A stretch of 64,000 nucleotides of DNA from Anastatus disparis (Eukaryota > Arthropoda > Insecta > Hymenoptera > Eupelmidae). This document shows positions 1 to 10,324 of the stretch, piece after piece. The notes under the pieces are model-generated. The model did not search any database. It was not told the DNA's origin and saw only the letters and a program-made list of their open reading frames with translations. The translations under genes were made by a program, and so were the position numbers. The stretch lies in contig JAFFSR010000248.1 in NCBI GenBank assembly GCA_017163975.1, forward strand, positions 2,318,001 through 2,382,000. The letters are read 5' to 3'. Each line of letters begins with the position of its first letter. Positions within the stretch are counted from its first letter, which is position 1.

Positions 1-657
1 GCTGGATTTACAAGGTTTCAGAAGATCGTCGAATTTATTTATTGTTAAAGAAGCAGCTGTGATTCCTATTGAGAAGAATGCCATACCTATGGCTTTTCAT
101 TTTCAACCTCCTTGCAAGTGGTCCAAACTGTTTAAGGAAGAGCAAACGGTAAATCGATGGCTCGAGGCTCATCACCATGGAATTCCTTGGAATGCTGGCA
201 CTATAGCATACAAGTATAGAATAAAAGTTTTACAAGATAGTATGAAAAACGCTACTAAAATATATGTAAAAGGATTGGAGAAAAAGAGATGGATTCAGGA
301 AATTCTAGCAGAAAAGTAAGTTTTAAAAAATCTATATTCAGTGATCATGTATTGACTATATACTTATCTTTTAGAACCATCATCAAAATGGAAGAGATAA
401 AATGTCCGTCGTTGGAAAACATTAAGAAAGTTAATACCACCCACTGCACTTTTCACACGTTACGAAAAAAATCTGTATGCGCTGTTAAGAATGCACTATT
501 GCTAAAAGAATGGCTGCTTAATAATTATTTACCAATCCAAGACGATGGTAGGGATGAAGTAGACTGCGGTTGCCATTCAACAGATGACTCGCCATTATAT
601 ATGCATTGCCAACATGCAGAACTGGATAAAAACCTTTTATTTTCTATGTACACTTAA
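1..657 (+). CDS. 3' part of a two-exon gene, uncharacterised arthropod protein family (5' partial)
   Basis: The reading frame is open from base 2 to a splice donor GTAAGT at 316-321. A 59-bp intron (316-374) ends in TTATCTTTTAG, and exon 2 runs 375-657 to a TAA stop. Splicing joins codon 314-315/375 without a frame break, so the two open frames form one protein. Conserved-looking stretches are FIVKEAAV, FHFQPPCKW, HHHGIPWNAG, IYVKGLEKKRW, then KCPSLENIKK and a Cys/His-containing tail (CAVKNALLLKEWLL). From memory this resembles a multi-copy family of unknown function found in many arthropod genomes (pattern: phi-phi-VKE, PPxxW, HGIxWNAG, YVKGxxKxxW, CPSL, ALxNVxxLKxWL). I cannot assign an activity. 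The N-terminus lies outside the window. It could be a host gene or a repeat-amplified copy; both exons are intact here. Confidence 0.7.
316..374 (+). other. 59-bp spliceosomal intron
   Basis: Consensus donor GTAAGT follows exon base 315. The acceptor is a pyrimidine-rich TTATCTTTTAG ending at 374. Unspliced, the first frame stops within the donor (TAA at 317-319). Spliced, the frame continues through the conserved-looking KCPSL segment, which is strong internal support. The short size is typical of compact insect introns. Confidence 0.8.
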
Positions 658-672
658 TATGTAAATATGTTT

Positions 673-682
673 AATAAATAAA
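673..682 (+). promoter_or_regulatory. Poly(A) signal of the 1-657 gene
   Basis: Two overlapping AATAAA hexamers begin 16 bases after the stop codon, and a T-rich stretch follows. This is a plausible cleavage/polyadenylation signal for the upstream gene. Confidence 0.55.
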
Positions 683-689
683 AAATTAT

Positions 690-1500
690 TTTTAAAAAGA
701 ATGAGAAAGTTAATGGAGAGGAAGCAAAATTATGGTTGTTTCTCACAGATATGAGCGTTGGTGGGGGCTCATACCACTTTCTCATTCTTTTTTTATTATA
801 TTTCGTATCTATATACATACACATTTTTAAATTCATCATACATACATACACATCAAACATCATCATATTTTAAATATAAATCTCATATACACTCACTCTT
901 ACATTCTTTGAAACATTCATCAGATGCACAAATATTAAATATTCATACTTTCAATATCAATCTGTCTTTCTCTCACACGATCGCTCTTATACTCTTAAAA
1001 AAAAAATAAAATCATTACATACGTATCGAAACATTCATTATATACACATATCAAACATTCATACTTTAAATATTAATCTGTCTCACACATACTGACTCTT
1101 ATATTCTTTTAAAAACATTTATTACACACACACATACCATTCATTATATACACGTATTAAACATTCATACTTTAAATAGTAGTCTCTCTCTTTCGCTCAC
1201 TCTTATATTATTTTTGAACATTCATTATAAACTTGCACATCCTTTATATTACACACACACACATTGAATTTTTCAATCACTCACCCATTCATAAATTTAC
1301 TTGTTAAATTTTTTTAATCTACAGATACGCAAACATCCATTTTTACATCATACGTCTATTTAAAATCTTTTTCTATCGTATATATAGATTTAACCTTTAT
1401 GATAAACATTCATTCATATTATTTATAATCATTTATTTACTTCCAATCTCTTATTTATTTGCAAACGTTCACATATACATACATACATACTAAATTTACA
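690..1500. repeat. Low-complexity CATA/CACA microsatellite-rich intergenic DNA
   Basis: Repeated short runs of ACAT, CATACATAC, CACACAC and degenerate restatements of CATTCATAC...TTAAATATTAATCTGTCTCTC about every 60-110 bases (for example near 940, 1060 and 1160) suggest an old, degenerate tandem repeat. The open frames here are Ser/His/Tyr-rich products of the microsatellites. I see no gene. Confidence 0.6.
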
Positions 1501-1725
1501 CAAGAAAGCGAGGTTAGACCACTTCGAGTGCAAAGTCTTCGATATGACAGAAATGAGCTATATTTTACCGACATAATGCAGAAATTTCTACAAGTTAGTA
1601 TGGAAGAGTCAGCCAAATTCAAGATATTTAAATTAGCACAGTTCGATATAGGTGAAAATATGCGTTCCATCTTTTAGAGATAATCGAGTTGTGAAGGGTT
1701 AGACATGTCAGTGATAAAGAGTTCA

Positions 1726-2226
1726 TCTTCGTTTTTCCAGACCATCCTTAGTAGTAGAGAGAGATCCGTCTTCCAAGTCATCGAGTGAAGGAATGATTTC
1801 TTCAAGCTAAACCCCCTCGTATAAGTACAAATATCCCCACTCTTCTACCATTGATTCCTACTCATTTCTTCTATTACTAATGTTCGAAACATCGTCTTCG
1901 TTTTTCCACACCATCCTTAGTAGTAGAGAGAGATCCGTCTTCCAAGCCATCGAGCGAAGAAATGATTTCTTAAAGCTAAACCCCCTCGTATAAGTACAAG
2001 TACCCCCACTCTTCTACCATTGATTCCTACTCATTTCTTCTATTACTAATGTTCGAAATATCGTCTTCGTTTTTCCACACCATCCTTAGTAGTAGAGAGA
2101 GATCCGTCTTCCAAGCCATCGAACGAAGAAATGATTTCTTTAAGCAAAGCTGCTTGTATATGTACAAGTATCCCCATTCTTCTACCATTGATTCCCAGCC
2201 ATTTCTTCTATTACTAATGTTCGAGA
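1726..2226. repeat. Tandem repeat, 3 copies of about 169 bp
   Basis: Copies start at TCTTCGTTTTTCC in positions 1726, 1895 and 2064, an exact 169-bp spacing. Each carries ATCCTTAGTAGTAGAGAGAG, a CCTCGTATAAGTACAA-like block and CTATTACTAATGTTCGA. Copy 3 has point changes (for example GCAAAGCTGCTTGTATATG) and keeps a 72-codon frame at 2049-2267. Copies 1 and 2 have stops in that frame. Whether it was ever coding is unclear. Confidence 0.85.
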
Positions 2227-2391
2227 AGTATCCCCCATCATGGGTCGATAGTGTAGATCACGGGTAGTATTATACGTGACTTATAATTTTTACTCAATGC
2301 AAATAAATTTTTTAAATCGCTTTTCATTTCAAATTAAATAAATTTTTAATTTGAAATAATATTTAGAAATTTTTAAAGTGAAAAAAAAGTT

Positions 2392-2463
2392 GACTTGGGT
2401 TGGGATCGAACCCACGACCCTCTGGTCGAGAGGCAAGCACATATACCACTTGACCACGGAGTC
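2392..2463 (-). tRNA. Degenerate tRNA-like sequence (pseudo-tRNA or tRNA-derived SINE head)
   Basis: On the minus strand a 72-base stretch shows an A-box-like GTGGTCAAGTGGTATA segment, an anticodon arm with CCTC/GAGG pairing, and a clear T-arm/B box GTGGGTTCGATCCCAAC. The acceptor stem pairs only at the outer four positions (GACT/AGTC), and position 33 would be C rather than the universal T, so the GAC anticodon (Val) is not trustworthy. It is probably a pseudo-tRNA or the head of a SINE. No clear SINE body is visible on either side. Confidence 0.45.
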
Positions 2464-3270
2464 GTCGTATTCGATAATTTTGGAAACTTGTATATCCGGA
2501 GTTTATCGAATACAATCCTATTTTTATTTAAATATTGATTAAATTTTTAGAATAATTATTAATTATTATTAATAATTATTTATTATAAAAAAAAAAAATT
2601 TCACTAAAAATTTTATTTTAAAAGAATTTTAATAATAAATTAATATAAATAAATTACGGATCTAACATTACACAATCATCGAATATTAAATATAATTATA
2701 ATCTTAAAAATAGTAGATAGGCCCGTATCGCATACCGCTGCGGGCTTTTTCATAAAAATTATAATATAAAAATTATGATTATGATATAAAACTTATAATA
2801 TAATAATATAAAAATTATAATATAAATTATTATATTTAAAATATTAGATATGCCGCTATGGCATAGCGCTCATACCCGCGTGATAGCGCTCGCTGATTTC
2901 CGCGTGAGCCAGAAATCACGGGCTTTCAGAAAACCTCATAGCATTTCTGGCGCAGTGAGCCAGAACAGACATAGCATTTCTAGCGCAGTGCGTCAGAAGA
3001 GACATAGCTTATCTACTATAACAATATACTAACCTCAAGTACACATTCTTCTTTTAATTGAATTTTTTAAATCATATTACTCTTCTGGAAATTCGACCCC
3101 AAGGTACATTTTAATATACAATTTCACTCACACGATTTTTTTTTATTCTCGAGTAAACATGGAAAATAAAAGAAACAATTGTTAAAAAGAAAAAAAAAGA
3201 ATATCTTAAATAAAAATATTTTAACTTAATTTCTATTTCACCACGCAACGATAAAAAAAAAATAATAAAA
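2464..3270. other. AT-rich intergenic DNA with a short 2 x 33 bp repeat
   Basis: Mostly A/T homopolymer-like sequence. Within it, GCATTTCTGGCGCAGTG at 2941 and GCATTTCTAGCGCAGTG at 2974 mark a 33-bp tandem duplication (2941-3006) in a short GC-richer island (2850-3010) full of GCGC and CGCG. I recognise no gene. Confidence 0.4.
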
Positions 3271-3444
3271 CTATTGATCAAATTCAAATCTCCTAAATTT
3301 CCTAAATGGAATATCACTCTCTAACCCTTCTCTATACATTGCATTCAAAGCTCGTAGTGTCGTATCCCTTTTGCCATTTGCAATCAATAATGATCTTATA
3401 ATTGATTTTAATTCTTTCAAATCGTTAATCGACATTTTCTTTTT
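3271..3444 (-). CDS. Exon-like fragment with the start of a LOTUS/OST-HTH-type domain
   Basis: Minus strand. From an internal Met at about 3435 the frame reads MSINDLKELKSIIRSLLIA, then TLRALNAMYREGLESDIPF and ends in FRRFEFDQ. The pattern (M-x-x-L-K-x-I-I-R-S-L-L, then L-x-x-L-N-x-x-Y-R-x-x-x-x-x-x-I-P-F) matches the N-terminal helices of LOTUS/OST-HTH domains found in insect tudor-domain proteins of the TDRD5/TDRD7 type and in Oskar. Those proteins act in germ granules and small-RNA pathways. Only about 45 residues are present, so it is one exon or a fragment. I see no downstream tudor or SGNH domain in the window. A decayed second copy lies upstream at 3690-3825. The family assignment is inference from pattern. 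Confidence 0.45.
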   Translation of the reverse strand, partial: KKKMSINDLKELKSIIRSLLIANGKRDTTLRALNAMYREGLESDIPFRKFRRFEFDQ

Positions 3445-3689
3445 TGTATTAACGAAAACTGTACAAATATCCAATAATTTTACGTAAACACAAAAACTCA
3501 CGTGGCAATGAAAGTAATACAAATAAAAATAACTCGTCTAATTGAATAACAGTATAACAAATAACGATTAACCAACTAATGTAAATTATATCCGTTTATA
3601 ACAGTCTAAAGGAAAATAATCAGTCTCTAACTCTACCCTTGTATTTGAGTAAATTTCGCCTCTTATTCGTTACTTTATTGTATTACCTA

Positions 3690-3825
3690 AATATCACTCT
3701 CTAACTCTTCTCTCTACATTGCATTCAAAGCTCGTAGTGTTGTATCCCTTTTGCCATTTGCAATCAATAATGATCTTATAATTGATTTTAATTCTTTCAA
3801 ATCATTAGTCGACATTTTTCTTTTT
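3690..3825 (-). pseudogene. Second, decayed copy of the LOTUS-like exon
   Basis: Nearly the same DNA as 3311-3444 (CTCTCTAACTCTTC ... CATTGCATTCAAAGCTCG ... AATCAATAATGATC). The translation keeps NDLKELKSIIRSLLIANG but has a TAG in place of the Tyr codon after NAM and a further TAG after ESDI. It therefore looks like a tandem duplication of an exon in which one copy has lost coding ability. The ~245-bp spacer between the copies shows no recognisable exon. Confidence 0.6.
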
Positions 3826-3829
3826 GTAT

Positions 3830-5150
3830 TAACGACTGTGAATTTAAACACCATTTGTTCGTTGTTCACTCTAACCAAAAGTGAATTGTCGGGGACGACA
3901 ATAAACTTAGTGAGGGGGAGAGGTCAACAGGTGACTTATTAAATTATTTAAATCAAATATATTAATACCTAAGTATTAATACCTGAGTTTCTATCTTCAG
4001 AATTAATTTCTTTCGTGTCTGATATTCGTCGTTTCTAGAATAACAACCGACAGCTCGAATTCGACTCGATTATTCGTATTTTTGCGCTCTTTGAATTTAC
4101 GCTGAAATTGTTGTAGTTGTTACAATGATAGATTTGCTTATAACTTCTCGAAAAGCTTTTCTTCTTCTTCAAAGATTGGTTTGCCATTCCGTTAAATCGT
4201 GTTGATCCATTCTGTGTGACCATATTCTTTCTTATAACTAAAAATTATACTTAAAATACAAACCGACTGCGCCACCGTGTCTTTACTATAACGAATGGTT
4301 CTAGATAACCATTAATAACTTTTTAAATTCCGCTTCTTCACGGTTAAAAGTATTTGTATACTCGGTTAACTTTTTCGTCTGTTACTTAATATCAGTTAAA
4401 TCAACAGACACAGGTGCGTCAATTTAAAATGTATATTACATTTTTCTGTAACCAGTTTTTAATGGCTGTATCTGTAAATATTTCTAATTATCCCAACTAT
4501 CTTCCATTCCTTCCTTTAACGTGATATCATCGGGTTACAATACGAGTGCGTGTGGAGATTGTTGCTAGCCAATAGTCCTCTATTAGTTTACTGCAATTAT
4601 TGACATGCATCTTTCCGCTATGCACTAGGTACATTAACTCTTAATAAAACACAAGTAAACAAAAATAAGCCTTCTTGTATAATAAATTCTTAATTAAATC
4701 TGAACTATAGCAGTGGAATTTCGGAATTCTTTTGTTGTTAAAAGTTTATTGAACGCGAATGGTGAGGTGTATTGACTTATTCGAAAGTAGGGTTGATAAA
4801 CGCGCCCGTACTATGTACATGGCTCTGAACGAATTGAGGGAATACTTAAAAATTAAAATTAAATTTAAACTCATTTTATTTCTTTTTTTGTTCACTTAAA
4901 TTTATGTAAAATTGAACTTTATTACGCTACACCGGCACGCGTGAATGCGAGTGAAAAATTTGGTAATTAATTAAAAACAATAAACTTGATTTTACTAACA
5001 GTGTACATTTTCTTTAGGTGCGAAACTACGCTATCTTAGCCAGGACGTTAAGTTCAACGGAACTTTTTATAGGTAATAGTTGAATTAGTTCTTTTAGGGG
5101 GTATTTAGCAAGACTTAGTACCGTTCATACTTAGAAAAACGAACCAAACA
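3830..5150. other. Unassigned sequence upstream of the LTR element gag
   Basis: AT-rich with scattered GC-richer patches. This is where a 5' LTR and primer-binding site should lie if the element at 5.1-11.0 kb were complete. Comparing by eye with the 3' LTR (TGTTAAGTGACG start) I find no matching copy. A splice-acceptor-like TTTTCTTTAG occurs at about 5009-5018. No gene is recognised. Confidence 0.4.
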
Positions 5151-5152
5151 GA

Positions 5153-6371
5153 ATGACCAACGGCTCGATAACCGCTCAAATCCAAGAAGGGCAAACCGAC
5201 CCATCTGCACTTATGATGACAGCTATGGCGAACAGCTTTGCGCTACACAACGCCTTGAAAGGCCTGCGCGGCTTCGATGGGCATAACATGCCTTTAAAGG
5301 ATTTTATCCAAGACATTCGCAACGGAAAGGAATATGTGCCTGCAGGAAGTGAAGGACAGTATGTCAAGGCCGTGTTAACGAAATTGCGCGGAAATGCGCG
5401 AGACTGCACATACGGACATTCCTTTCCCAACATTGACAGCCTTGTGAATCATTTAAGGACTAGATTCGCGCCAGGCAAGACGTATACTTACTATACGACT
5501 AAAATAAATGACATGAGAATGAAACAGGGAGAGGCCGTAGGAGATTTCTATGATCGACTAAACATTCTGCTCAGACATACCAGGAGCAGCAGACGCCAAC
5601 CGGAATGACATGATAAAACCTCTAGAGTACGCAGCCAAAGACATCTTCATTAGAGGATTACCCGCGGACATCTCTGTACAAGTGGACGGGAGAAACCCCA
5701 CCACTTTGGCCGATGCATATAAAGACGCAGTGCGAATTGAGACTTGCATGGAAGCAAAGATTTTACCAGACACCAGATACAAGTTCCACGGACAAGTCCC
5801 CAAAAATTGGGAACAGACGGAATTCTCTGCGGTAAACCAATGGAGGCCAAGGACAAACCCTAACCAGTGGGGTAATGGGAAGACTGGACAACAAAGAGAA
5901 AACTTTAGTATGCCGCCTGAATATCAGCCAAGGCAAGGACGCACGAACTACAATGTGCAACGGGCTAATCAACCTCAGGTCCGACAGATATCACGCAACT
6001 ATAACAACTCACCACCGAGGTACCATCAAAACCAAAATACATCTCGACCGCAACACGCGCAGCAACAGCAGCAGATGTTTTCACAGGACGCTCGATTGTT
6101 CAATCCTTATGGGCCCAGAGAACCACAACCCTCCACTAGCTACCAGCAAACACAAGGGTATGCTCAAGAGTACAATGCATATCGAGCACCGGATAACTAT
6201 AACCGGATGCCCCCGCCGCCAACTGGAGCTACACACCAACCAGTATTTAACAACCAGCCTGCTTTAAATTGGCAGCTGGCTCGTCGCAATCAAGAGCAGA
6301 CGGGCCAAAGACAAGAAACACCAATGTCATACCATCGGGAGATCGATTGGCAACGTACAACCAGTATTTGA
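5153..6371 (+). pseudogene. gag: gag-like gene of the LTR retroelement, with a frameshift
   Basis: The first frame (5153-5608, 151 aa) has the alpha-helical retrotransposon Gag pattern: RGFDGHNMPLKDFIQDI, YVKAVLTKLRGNAR, then FPNIDSLVNHLRTRF and MKQGEAVGDFYDRLN. It stops at 5606. The continuation (IRGLPADISVQV, ADAYKDAVRIE) is in the +1 frame from about 5577 to 6371, so one indel near 5550-5577 breaks the gene. The second half is rich in Gln, Asn, Pro and Tyr and has no CCHC zinc knuckle, so nucleic-acid binding may rest on the basic Q/N-rich tail. The product would form the particle shell. Start ATG at 5153 lies in CAGAATGACC. Confidence 0.75.
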
Positions 6372-6647
6372 CAGACTGCGTAAGGAGATTAGACGAAATG
6401 AAACTCACTGCCGGACAAAACCAAGTGGACAAGAAATATCATTCAAAAGGATATTATGACAAACGAGTTAAGATATTCCGACTGGGCAATACGTATATAT
6501 AAGGAGGAGCCCAGAACCTCAAAATTTGACAAATATTATTCGGCTCCCTTGAAAATAACGGGGATACTCGAACATAATAATATCTTGCTGGAGACCCCCG
6601 ATCATAAAACTCTATTAAAACATATCGACAAGGTTAAACTGGCCTAA
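6290..6647 (+). pseudogene. Remnant of the integrase C-terminus
   Basis: Just past the gag Q/N-rich tail, an overlapping frame reads TYNQYLTDCVRRLDEMKL, KGYYDKRV and, after a frame change near 6470-6490, IYKEEPRTSKFDKYYS and LLKHIDKVKLA. In gypsy-type elements this block follows the integrase catalytic core, and the DKYYSxPLKI segment is the GPY/F-like module. The whole protease-RT-RNase H-integrase core is missing between gag and this tail, so an internal deletion joined them near 6290-6330. Not functional. Confidence 0.6.
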
Positions 6648-6659
6648 CAAAATTAAACT

Positions 6660-8729
6660 TCCATTATAGACTCATATGTCCAACATGACGGGGCGAATCA
6701 TATCAACCTTGCTTGGGTTAATGACATTATAGGGATTGAACATAAATGGATTTCCAACCCATAAGCTGACTCACTTGACAACTAATCCTGGCATTTACTA
6801 TGAAAAATCGGCATTTTACGACTCAAAAGGGCAGAATGGAAAATTCTGATACACATAAATGCGGACATGATCGACTTAAAATTCGACATCACTGAAGTTG
6901 TGAACCGATCGATCCATGACTGCCATGAGCAACTCGCTAAAGTGAACTGTCAACCTAAAATGACTGACCAGCGTTCAACGGCGATTGACAGCTACCGAGA
7001 CTGCTTAAAGAATTTTGTAAGCAATATTGTGAAGACGCGTTAAATGTACAGGTACTATTGAGAAAGCAAGAACGAACTTCTGAGCTTCAAACGCAAGCTA
7101 AGGACCTGCTGATGAGACTGCATTTCAGGGATGAATCAAGCACAAGCCAGGAGGCAATAAAAAGATCTATGACGCCGTTAGGTATCGTTAGGTATCGCCG
7201 TTAGGAAGCATTGGTAATACTCTCTTTGGACTAGCTACCGAGGACGAAATAGAGGAAGTTCATCGAAACATTAATAAGCTACTAGACGACAATAAGGAAA
7301 TTATTAGACTGGCTAACCAGAATACCCATCTAATAACAGCAAATTTCAAGAAACTCGAGAACATAACGAACAACCATGCTGACGCTCTAAGAAACTTGGA
7401 GAAAAGTATCCAAACTATCGAATCTGAGCAGCAACGAGACTCCTACCTCCGAAGTCTCACTGCGCATCATGGCCGTTTAGCTATGGCATCGGAACGCGCC
7501 CAAGACGCTTTCTAACAGCTGATTGACTTGGTAAAAACCTTACTACAGGGGAAATTACCCAGTGATTTATTGACAACGCGACTGCTAACCCAAATGAGCC
7601 ATGACATCGAAAAACATTCAAGTGACTGGGATCTGCCCCTGCCAAACCAACACCTCAGACCAGAAGAAATAGCAAAAATCGCCAAAATACACGCTGTGTA
7701 CGACAACAATCGACTAATCACCATACTGCATATACCCATGGTTGAAACAGAACCATATATACTGTACCGCATGTACCCATTACTGACCATACAATCATGG
7801 GAAAATCAACAGCTGGGATATGCTAAAATTCAGCCAACCCATGCCTTTTAGCATTGAACGAAAGGGACAAGCAGTATGTAAAATTCGACCACGATTACCT
7901 ACATGAATGTACCACTCATGCGTACTGGTTAATATGCGAGACCCATTGGCCGCTATTGGACGTTCCAACTTCTAAAGATTGTGAACTTTTATTATTGACA
8001 CAGCCTACCAAGAACCATTTCAAGCATTGCAATATACTTTATGTAACCGAGCCTAGCTCTCAATGGAGTTACCTTCACAACGAAGCTGCATGGCTGTATT
8101 CGTTGATTGAACTCACTACCGTCAGAATTACCTGCGACCAGCAGAAAGATCAAATATTGCAATTAAACGGAACCGGGAAGATCCAAATACCTGAAGGCTG
8201 TACTGGAAGAACAACATAGGTGACTCTAGGAGGTATGACCGCTCGGACAAGTACGGAGTTCTATACTTAACAACCTACACTACAACTGGATATCACTAAC
8301 CTATTGATCAAGAATATTCCTAACAATGTGATTCATCCCAACGAACTACCGCAAATCTTAAATCTTAAAGGTGACTACAATTGGAATAACCATGACATGC
8401 AGCAAATCTCTTCTAAATTAAAAGAGATCGCTCAGCATAAACTGGAAAACAACCACATACATCACACTATGTATGGGAATTTAGGATTGAGAATACTACT
8501 GTGCATTACGGTTATAATATTATCTGCTAAGGTCATAACGTGTAGACGCAACCGTGGTAATTATAAACCACAAGGAAGAAGGCAGTGCAAATCTGGAATC
8601 ACCCAAGAACTAACAACTGTGACCTCGGGTAGAAAAGACAACACCGACCACAAGACTGAAAACAACCCTATGACGACTGAAGTTACTAACGAACGAGGGC
8701 TTGCACAGACCACTTTACTCGACAGTTAA
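6660..8729 (+). pseudogene. env: Degenerate env-like glycoprotein gene of the retroelement
   Basis: Position after the integrase tail, several frames in relay, and a membrane-anchor-like hydrophobic segment near the C-terminus (LLCITVIILSAKVI, about 8497-8538) followed by a basic KRS-rich tail suggest an env gene like those of insect errantiviruses. Longer open pieces are 7528-7851, 7854-8219 and 8304-8729. Breaks include an in-frame TAA at 7513-7515, stops at 7849 and 8217 with frame changes after them, and multiple stops in 6700-7150. A heptad-like, Asn/Glu-rich stretch lies around 7250-7430. In the family such proteins mediate membrane fusion. This copy cannot be expressed as one protein. 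Confidence 0.6.
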
Positions 8730-8772
8730 TGTGTAAGTTGACGTCTCTCTTTCTAAACGACCATCTCTCAAG

Positions 8773-9516
8773 ATGTCGACAAATGAGACCTTGCAGTTAA
8801 CCAACAACAAAGACCAGACCCTTTGGGAAATCATCCGAGATCTCGAACGACAAGGGCCTATCCAACAAATCACTACGTTGGAGTATCGTAACCATAAGTA
8901 TACCCGACTCCAAATAAAATTTTTCCAACCAGTGCCTGCAGAAACTTCTGTACCAACTGACAAAGCTGACGCGACAGACATTGATCCAAACCGACTTTTT
9001 TGTTTAGTAACAAGGAATGACACAATGCAGACCTTAGCTTCTGCATTCCGACGGTTTGGCCCGTTAGACTATGTGTACATTACCCGTGACAAATTAAACG
9101 ACAGTAGATACGGATACGTAAGATTCCTAAATAAAACAGACGCTCAAACGGCTTTGCTGCAGACCCGTAGTAAATACGGAGCAAGACAAGCTGAGCCTAT
9201 ACAACAAAAACGCAAACGCAACGACACTCAGGACCCATGGACTAAATGTAAAAACTGTAACTATAACGTTACTACACTACATAGACGCACATATGAGCTG
9301 TTATGCAAAGACCAGTCAGGATCAACATACGATTCTGCTAGACTGCAGGAGAAGCTAGTTACGTTTATATGCAATTTATGCAAAAATCCAATCACAGGTA
9401 ACTATGCGCTGCATAATAAAGACTGCGTATATACGCAAGACCAACTTGAACTAGAGGTAGCCACCTCTAGTCAGGCAGCTAAAGAGACAGAGTTACAATC
9501 TAACTCTTTGACTTAG
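8773..9516 (+). CDS. Intact accessory ORF of the LTR element: RRM-like domain plus CxxC pairs
   Basis: 247 codons without a break, starting AAGATGTCG at 8773 and ending TAG. Residues 75-80 (LFCLVT) and 112-119 (RYGYVRFL), 32 residues apart, fit RNP2 and RNP1 of an RNA-recognition motif, with the FRRFGPLDYVYI segment between them as helix 1/beta 2. A basic KRKR (146-149) follows. Then come CKNC (159-162), Cys178, CNLC (200-203) and Cys218, which could bind zinc. No signal peptide or membrane segment is visible. It sits 3' of env, where accessory genes lie in retroviruses, and is the only long undamaged frame in an element whose other genes are broken. I know of no standard errantivirus gene like this. 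The RRM call is by motif only. Confidence 0.6.
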   Translation: MSTNETLQLTNNKDQTLWEIIRDLERQGPIQQITTLEYRNHKYTRLQIKFFQPVPAETSVPTDKADATDIDPNRLFCLVTRNDTMQTLASAFRRFGPLDYVYITRDKLNDSRYGYVRFLNKTDAQTALLQTRSKYGARQAEPIQQKRKRNDTQDPWTKCKNCNYNVTTLHRRTYELLCKDQSGSTYDSARLQEKLVTFICNLCKNPITGNYALHNKDCVYTQDQLELEVATSSQAAKETELQSNSLT

Positions 9517-10315
9517 GCAAACGTGTTTACCCAAGACGCTGCTCAGACAAATAACCCATTACCACAAGACAATGCTGACAAGCAATCTTTTTCCTCGACG
9601 AAGTTTAAAGTGCTCTGACAGGCAATACGCCTTATCCTAAATCCTGCTAAACCTAAGCCGCTTAATTTACTAACCAATTTAGACCTTGATTAACAAGTTA
9701 ATAAGGTTTATTAATGCTTTATAACACTTAATGTTAGCAACTAACTAACCATGCATGCGACTAACACTACCATTTTCCAAAACTAGTTTTCTTATGCACT
9801 TTTCTGTTTTAGGTAAAAGACCCAAAACCGAGACGTGATCAATGACGCCAGCTAGACTGCTGGCCTGAACCAACGACACCTAGCTGCTGAAATCGCCAGC
9901 AAAACAGCTGGCCGGTATCAATTATTCTGACGGGCCAAAGTTTGGCCAGACCACCTCAACCTCTCAACATTACGGGGCAGCGATACAAACAAAAATCAAC
10001 CTACCTACAGGGGGAGCAAACGGAAGAGAACCCCCCTCCTCCTGTGAAGATGGATGAAGACAAAATTAAAGATTGAAGAAACTTAAATTATCTTACTTTT
10101 AATAATTCAAACTTCAAAGCTAAATTTCAATATCTCATTCAGATTTCTCTATTCTTTTTCAATAATTTAAATTTCAATTCCAATGTTTGTTATCTTGTTT
10201 TCTTTTATTTTATTTAAATATTATGTATTTTACCTTTGTAATGCAGGTTTTCCTGAGTGCTGAAACTCGCTCTGGCTGCAACGCGCAACTACCGGGGACG
10301 GCAGTTTTTCCTAGT
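9517..10315 (+). other. Untranslated 3' region of the LTR element
   Basis: No long frame. CAGCTAGACTGCTGGCC and CAGCAAAACAGCTGGCC (about 9851 and 9897) are imperfect repeats. A polypyrimidine-AG (TTTTCTGTTTTAGGTAAAAG, about 9805) could be a splice site pair. The region ends at the polypurine tract. Confidence 0.4.
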
Positions 10316-10324
10316 AAGGGGGGG
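10316..10324 (+). other. Polypurine tract
   Basis: AAGGGGGGG directly precedes the TGTTAAG start of the LTR, the position of the plus-strand primer in LTR retroelements. Confidence 0.7.

Noticed and set aside
2392..2463. Functional tRNA-Val(GAC).
   Set aside because: Only four acceptor pairs and C at position 33; kept as a degenerate tRNA-like sequence only.
3830..5150. Possible 5' LTR of the retroelement.
   Set aside because: No stretch matches the TGTTAAGTGACG LTR start or its interior. Short shared words (TTTCGCCTCTTA near 3656, GTTCACTCTA near 3863) are too brief to call.
5875..6267. 130-codon His/Thr-rich ORF overlapping gag.
   Set aside because: It is an alternative frame of the gag Q/N-rich region, whose own frame matches the element's structure.
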